Below, one piece after another: positions 61,945 to 64,000 of a DNA stretch of 64,000 bases. Made by a program: the position numbers and the translations under genes. A model generated the notes under the pieces. The model made no database searches and was not told where the DNA came from. It saw only the letters and a list, made by a program, of their open reading frames with translations. How positions within the stretch are numbered: position 1 is the first letter of the stretch; the number at the start of each line of letters is the position of its first letter. The stretch comes from Gemmatimonadota bacterium (lineage in GTDB: Bacteria; Gemmatimonadota; Gemmatimonadetes; Longimicrobiales; Gaopeijiaceae), in NCBI GenBank assembly GCA_030428885.1, contig JAUIEJ010000001.1:675557-739556 (forward strand). Reading direction: 5' to 3'.

Positions 61945-62454
61945 ATGAACCTCTCCGTTCGATCCCTGGTTGCCGGCCTGGCCATGGCCGCCTGCGTGCC
62001 TGCCGGCCTTCGGGCCCAGGCCGGCCCCTCCGACGACGTCCTGGACGAGATCCGGTCGCTGGCGGTCCGGGTCGACGTCGTAGGCGGAGCCGCCGCTGGA
62101 CTCCGAGCCCCACTCGAGTCGCTCCTGACCGGTGAACTCCAGCGCGCCGGCATCCTCCGGGACCTCCCCTCGCCGAGGGAGGGGGACTGCTGTGTGCTGC
62201 GCCTGGACCTCCGGATCGTGGAGGGATCGTCGCGGGTGCCCGACTGGGGCGGCATCTCCGCCTATTCCGCACGGCTCGAACTGGGCCAGCCCGACCGCCT
62301 GGGCCGCCTGGACACGTGGGTGGTCCTCTGGACCGGCCGCACACTGGGCGACGTCGTCGACCCCAGAGACCTCCAGGACCAGCTCCGCTTCGCCACCCGC
62401 GAACTCGCCATCGAGTTCATCGACCGCTACCTGCAGCGGTTCCCGATCCGGTAG
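61945..62454 (+). CDS. Small exported protein of unknown function
   Basis: This 169-aa protein has a signal peptide (VRSLVAGLAMAACVPAGLRAQ) and a compact alpha/beta domain with paired Cys (GDCCVLRLDLRIVE) and a helical C-terminus (LRFATRELAIEFIDRYLQRF). No family was recognised. It is divergent from the DUF2207 gene (142 bp) and convergent with the recombinase. The start ATG at 61945 lies close to the signal peptide. Confidence 0.65.
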   Translation: MNLSVRSLVAGLAMAACVPAGLRAQAGPSDDVLDEIRSLAVRVDVVGGAAAGLRAPLESLLTGELQRAGILRDLPSPREGDCCVLRLDLRIVEGSSRVPDWGGISAYSARLELGQPDRLGRLDTWVVLWTGRTLGDVVDPRDLQDQLRFATRELAIEFIDRYLQRFPIR

Positions 62455-62471
62455 GGCGCATCGAGACGTCC

Positions 62472-63575
62472 TCATAGCTCGTCCAGGGGATTCCGGATCC
62501 GCGCCAGATGGGCGTTGGATACGTGGGTGTAGATCTCGGTGGTGCGGGTTGTGGAATGCCCGAGGAGCTTCTGGATGTACCGGATGTCGGTGCCGGACTC
62601 CAGGAGGTGGGTCGCGAACGTGTGCCGGAGCACGTGGGGCGTGAGGCGCTTGCCCAGGTCCGCTCGGAGTCCGATCCGGGCTACCGTCTTTTGCACGCTC
62701 CGGGTCGTCACGTGCCGACCCTCGCGGCCTCCGGGAAACAGCCAGACGTCCCGGGCGGTCCGGAATCGCAGGTGGTCGTTGATGGCTGCCTGGCAGCGGT
62801 CCGAGAGCAGGGTATACCGGTCCTTGGCCCCCTTTCCGGCCCTTACGCGCAGCATGCCCCGGTCACCGTCGAGATCTTCCACGCGCACACGAACGACCTC
62901 GCTCACCCGAAGCCCGGTGGAGTAGAGCATCATGACGAGGGCTCGCTGATGCGGTGAAGCCGCCGCGTCGACCACCCGACGCATCTCGTCACGGCTGAGG
63001 ACCACCGGCAGCTTCCGCGCCCGACGCGGTTGAGGAACCGCCTCGACCACCAGGGGCCGCCGCAGCACGTGGATGAACAGCATGCGGAGCGCGCTCAGCG
63101 CCTGGGCGTGGTACGAGCGAGACAGCTTCCGCTCGTCGGCGAGCTCGACCAGGTACGCTCTCACATCGGCCTCGGTCGTGGCGTCTGGGGCGCGTCCGAA
63201 CCACCGGGCGAATCCCTTCAGGTGGTTGCGGTAGACCTTCCGGGTACGGGGCGAGAACGCGCGAAGCGACATGATCCGCTCGGCCGCCTCAAGGGTGTCC
63301 GGCCAGTGGTCCGGGAGTTGTTCGGTGTGTCGCTCCTGTGGCCGAGGTTCGCGGGCCGGCGCGCTCCGCCGGGACGGCACCCGTAGGCCCGGATGACGCT
63401 CACGGATGGAATCCACCACCGATGGACTCCGGGGCACGCGCCAAAGCCGATTCCCTGGGTCCCACCGGGCACCCGGCAGCCGTTTGATCCAACGGAGCTC
63501 CTGCTCACTCCAGCGCACCAGCCGAAGAAGCAGGGTGCCGTCGGGTGCCTGTGCGATGAGAAGGGGAGGGGACAT
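62472..63575 (-). CDS. Tyrosine recombinase (XerC/D-like integrase) with N-terminal extension
   Basis: This 367-aa recombinase has a ~70-residue N-terminal extension (RLPGARWDPGNRLWRVPRSP), then a SAM-like core-binding domain (FSPRTRKVYRNHLKGFARWFG) and a catalytic domain. Catalytic residues are visible: Arg ~223 (STGLRVSEVV), Lys in GKGAKDR, HVLRHTFATHLLE (His-x-x-Arg), and the Tyr in IYTHVS. It lacks the extra insert of integron integrases. The start ATG at 63575 is chosen over the long upstream open frame because that region has no domain and is lower in GC. The neighbouring right edge suggests an integrated element. Confidence 0.9.
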   Translation of the reverse strand: MSPPLLIAQAPDGTLLLRLVRWSEQELRWIKRLPGARWDPGNRLWRVPRSPSVVDSIRERHPGLRVPSRRSAPAREPRPQERHTEQLPDHWPDTLEAAERIMSLRAFSPRTRKVYRNHLKGFARWFGRAPDATTEADVRAYLVELADERKLSRSYHAQALSALRMLFIHVLRRPLVVEAVPQPRRARKLPVVLSRDEMRRVVDAAASPHQRALVMMLYSTGLRVSEVVRVRVEDLDGDRGMLRVRAGKGAKDRYTLLSDRCQAAINDHLRFRTARDVWLFPGGREGRHVTTRSVQKTVARIGLRADLGKRLTPHVLRHTFATHLLESGTDIRYIQKLLGHSTTRTTEIYTHVSNAHLARIRNPLDEL

Positions 63576-64000
63576 GATCCGCGTCGGGCTCGAGGAGGGA
63601 CCGACGAAGGATGGAGGCGCAGACGGGGCGAAGGCATGGCGCGTCGGGACGAATCCATTCCACCTGCTCCGCGCCAACCTCCCCGATGCGGCGCCCTTTC
63701 CGCACCCCACAGCCGCCATCCCACTGGCACCCGCGCCCACCCGCGCGTATCGTGTGACCCGGTCCTGGTTCGGAAGGATCGGTTCCGTGGGGACTTTGCC
63801 GAGTGAGCCGCACGGCCCGCGGGCGGAAATCCCCCGCACCGCTCTTCCGAACCGTTCCGACCACTAAACGTCAGTTATCCGAGATGGCCGTGAGGGTTTC
63901 GCCTACCTGTGCGTTTGGGGTGTCTTCTCAGAGGAGATAGCGGGCGTGAGCAGGCTGATGAGAAGTGAGAGTGGAGACGAGGGGCGCGCCCTGGAGGTCG
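63576..64000. other. Gene-free, lower-GC right edge next to the recombinase
   Basis: No coding sequence is supported here. GC falls clearly below the rest, to about half in the last ~140 bases. Two inverted copies of GGTTCGGAAG/CTTCCGAACC occur (63767-63776 and 63844-63853), and CGGAA/TTCCG recur nearby. No attC with conventional integron core sites was found. The region may hold recombinase sites or the start of an integrated segment that continues beyond the window. Confidence 0.5.
63767..63853. repeat. Inverted repeats upstream of the recombinase gene
   Basis: GGTTCGGAAG at 63767-63776 and its exact complement CTTCCGAACC at 63844-63853 flank ~67 bp. Shorter CGGAA and TTCCG units lie between and beside them. 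They could be recombinase-binding sites; this is inference from position. Confidence 0.45.

Noticed and set aside
63855..63880. Integron attC/attI-type site at the right edge
   Set aside because: No pair of core sites of the form RYYYAAC/GTTRRRY was found, and the recombinase lacks the integron-specific insert.

Overview
The window is high-GC, gene-dense bacterial chromosome with few gaps and many 1-8 nt gene overlaps (ATGA, GTGA, TGATG). No rRNA, tRNA or CRISPR array was seen. The gene content points to Gemmatimonadota, with Acidobacteriota as the main alternative. The evidence is four large ADOP-type (MacB/FtsX-like) permeases each next to a PadR regulator, several six-bladed beta-propeller lipoproteins, a YceI/DUF5777 outer-membrane cluster, a DUF4953/DUF5117-type zinc protease, and an envelope with OmpA, TolC and RND parts (Gram-negative type). 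Taxonomy is inferred from gene families only.

Layout. 1-6802 (minus): a tripartite RND efflux operon (75-aa protein, TolC-like channel, periplasmic adaptor, RND pump), then a PadR/ADOP pair that runs off the left edge. 6921-11734: a membrane-anchored EEP hydrolase, a MalT-type LuxR regulator, a cupin and a small beta-rich exported protein. 11748-17765: glycogen metabolism (GlgA, GlgB, GlgP). 17883-22414: a small HhH protein, the FeoB / DtxR-FeoA iron-uptake pair with a clear DtxR-type operator, and an OmpA lipoprotein that ends in a 30-bp perfect inverted repeat. 22651-27906: a fused E1 2-oxoacid dehydrogenase, a photolyase fused to a renalase-like flavoprotein, and the fluoride channel CrcB. 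28038-31970: a degenerate GGDEF protein, then a CX4CH lipoprotein / YceI / DUF5777 operon behind two palindromes, a DUF5996 protein and an AAC(6')-like acetyltransferase. 31987-42914: a propeller lipoprotein, a secreted zinc protease, a second PadR/ADOP pair, a DinB-like protein, another propeller, a DAACS symporter and a trans-3-hydroxyproline dehydratase. 43031-49896: DUF72, DUF1232 and an ADOP-PadR-ADOP locus. 49918-58127: a compact sulfur-handling run (two-domain sulfurtransferase, two YeeE/YedE halves, a rhodanese without catalytic Cys, a MOCOS-like PLP enzyme) followed by a Nat-type ABC exporter whose second permease is fused to a CPBP protease. 58168-62454: a propeller lipoprotein, a small metal-site/TM protein, a DUF2207 protein and a small exported protein. 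62472-64000: a tyrosine recombinase and a gene-free, visibly lower-GC right edge.

The strongest leads are the sulfur-trafficking operon, the photolyase-renalase fusion, the membrane-anchored DtxR with two FeoA domains and its operator, the three different operator-like elements in front of the PadR/ADOP loci, the 30-bp inverted repeat, and the recombinase next to the composition break at the right edge.
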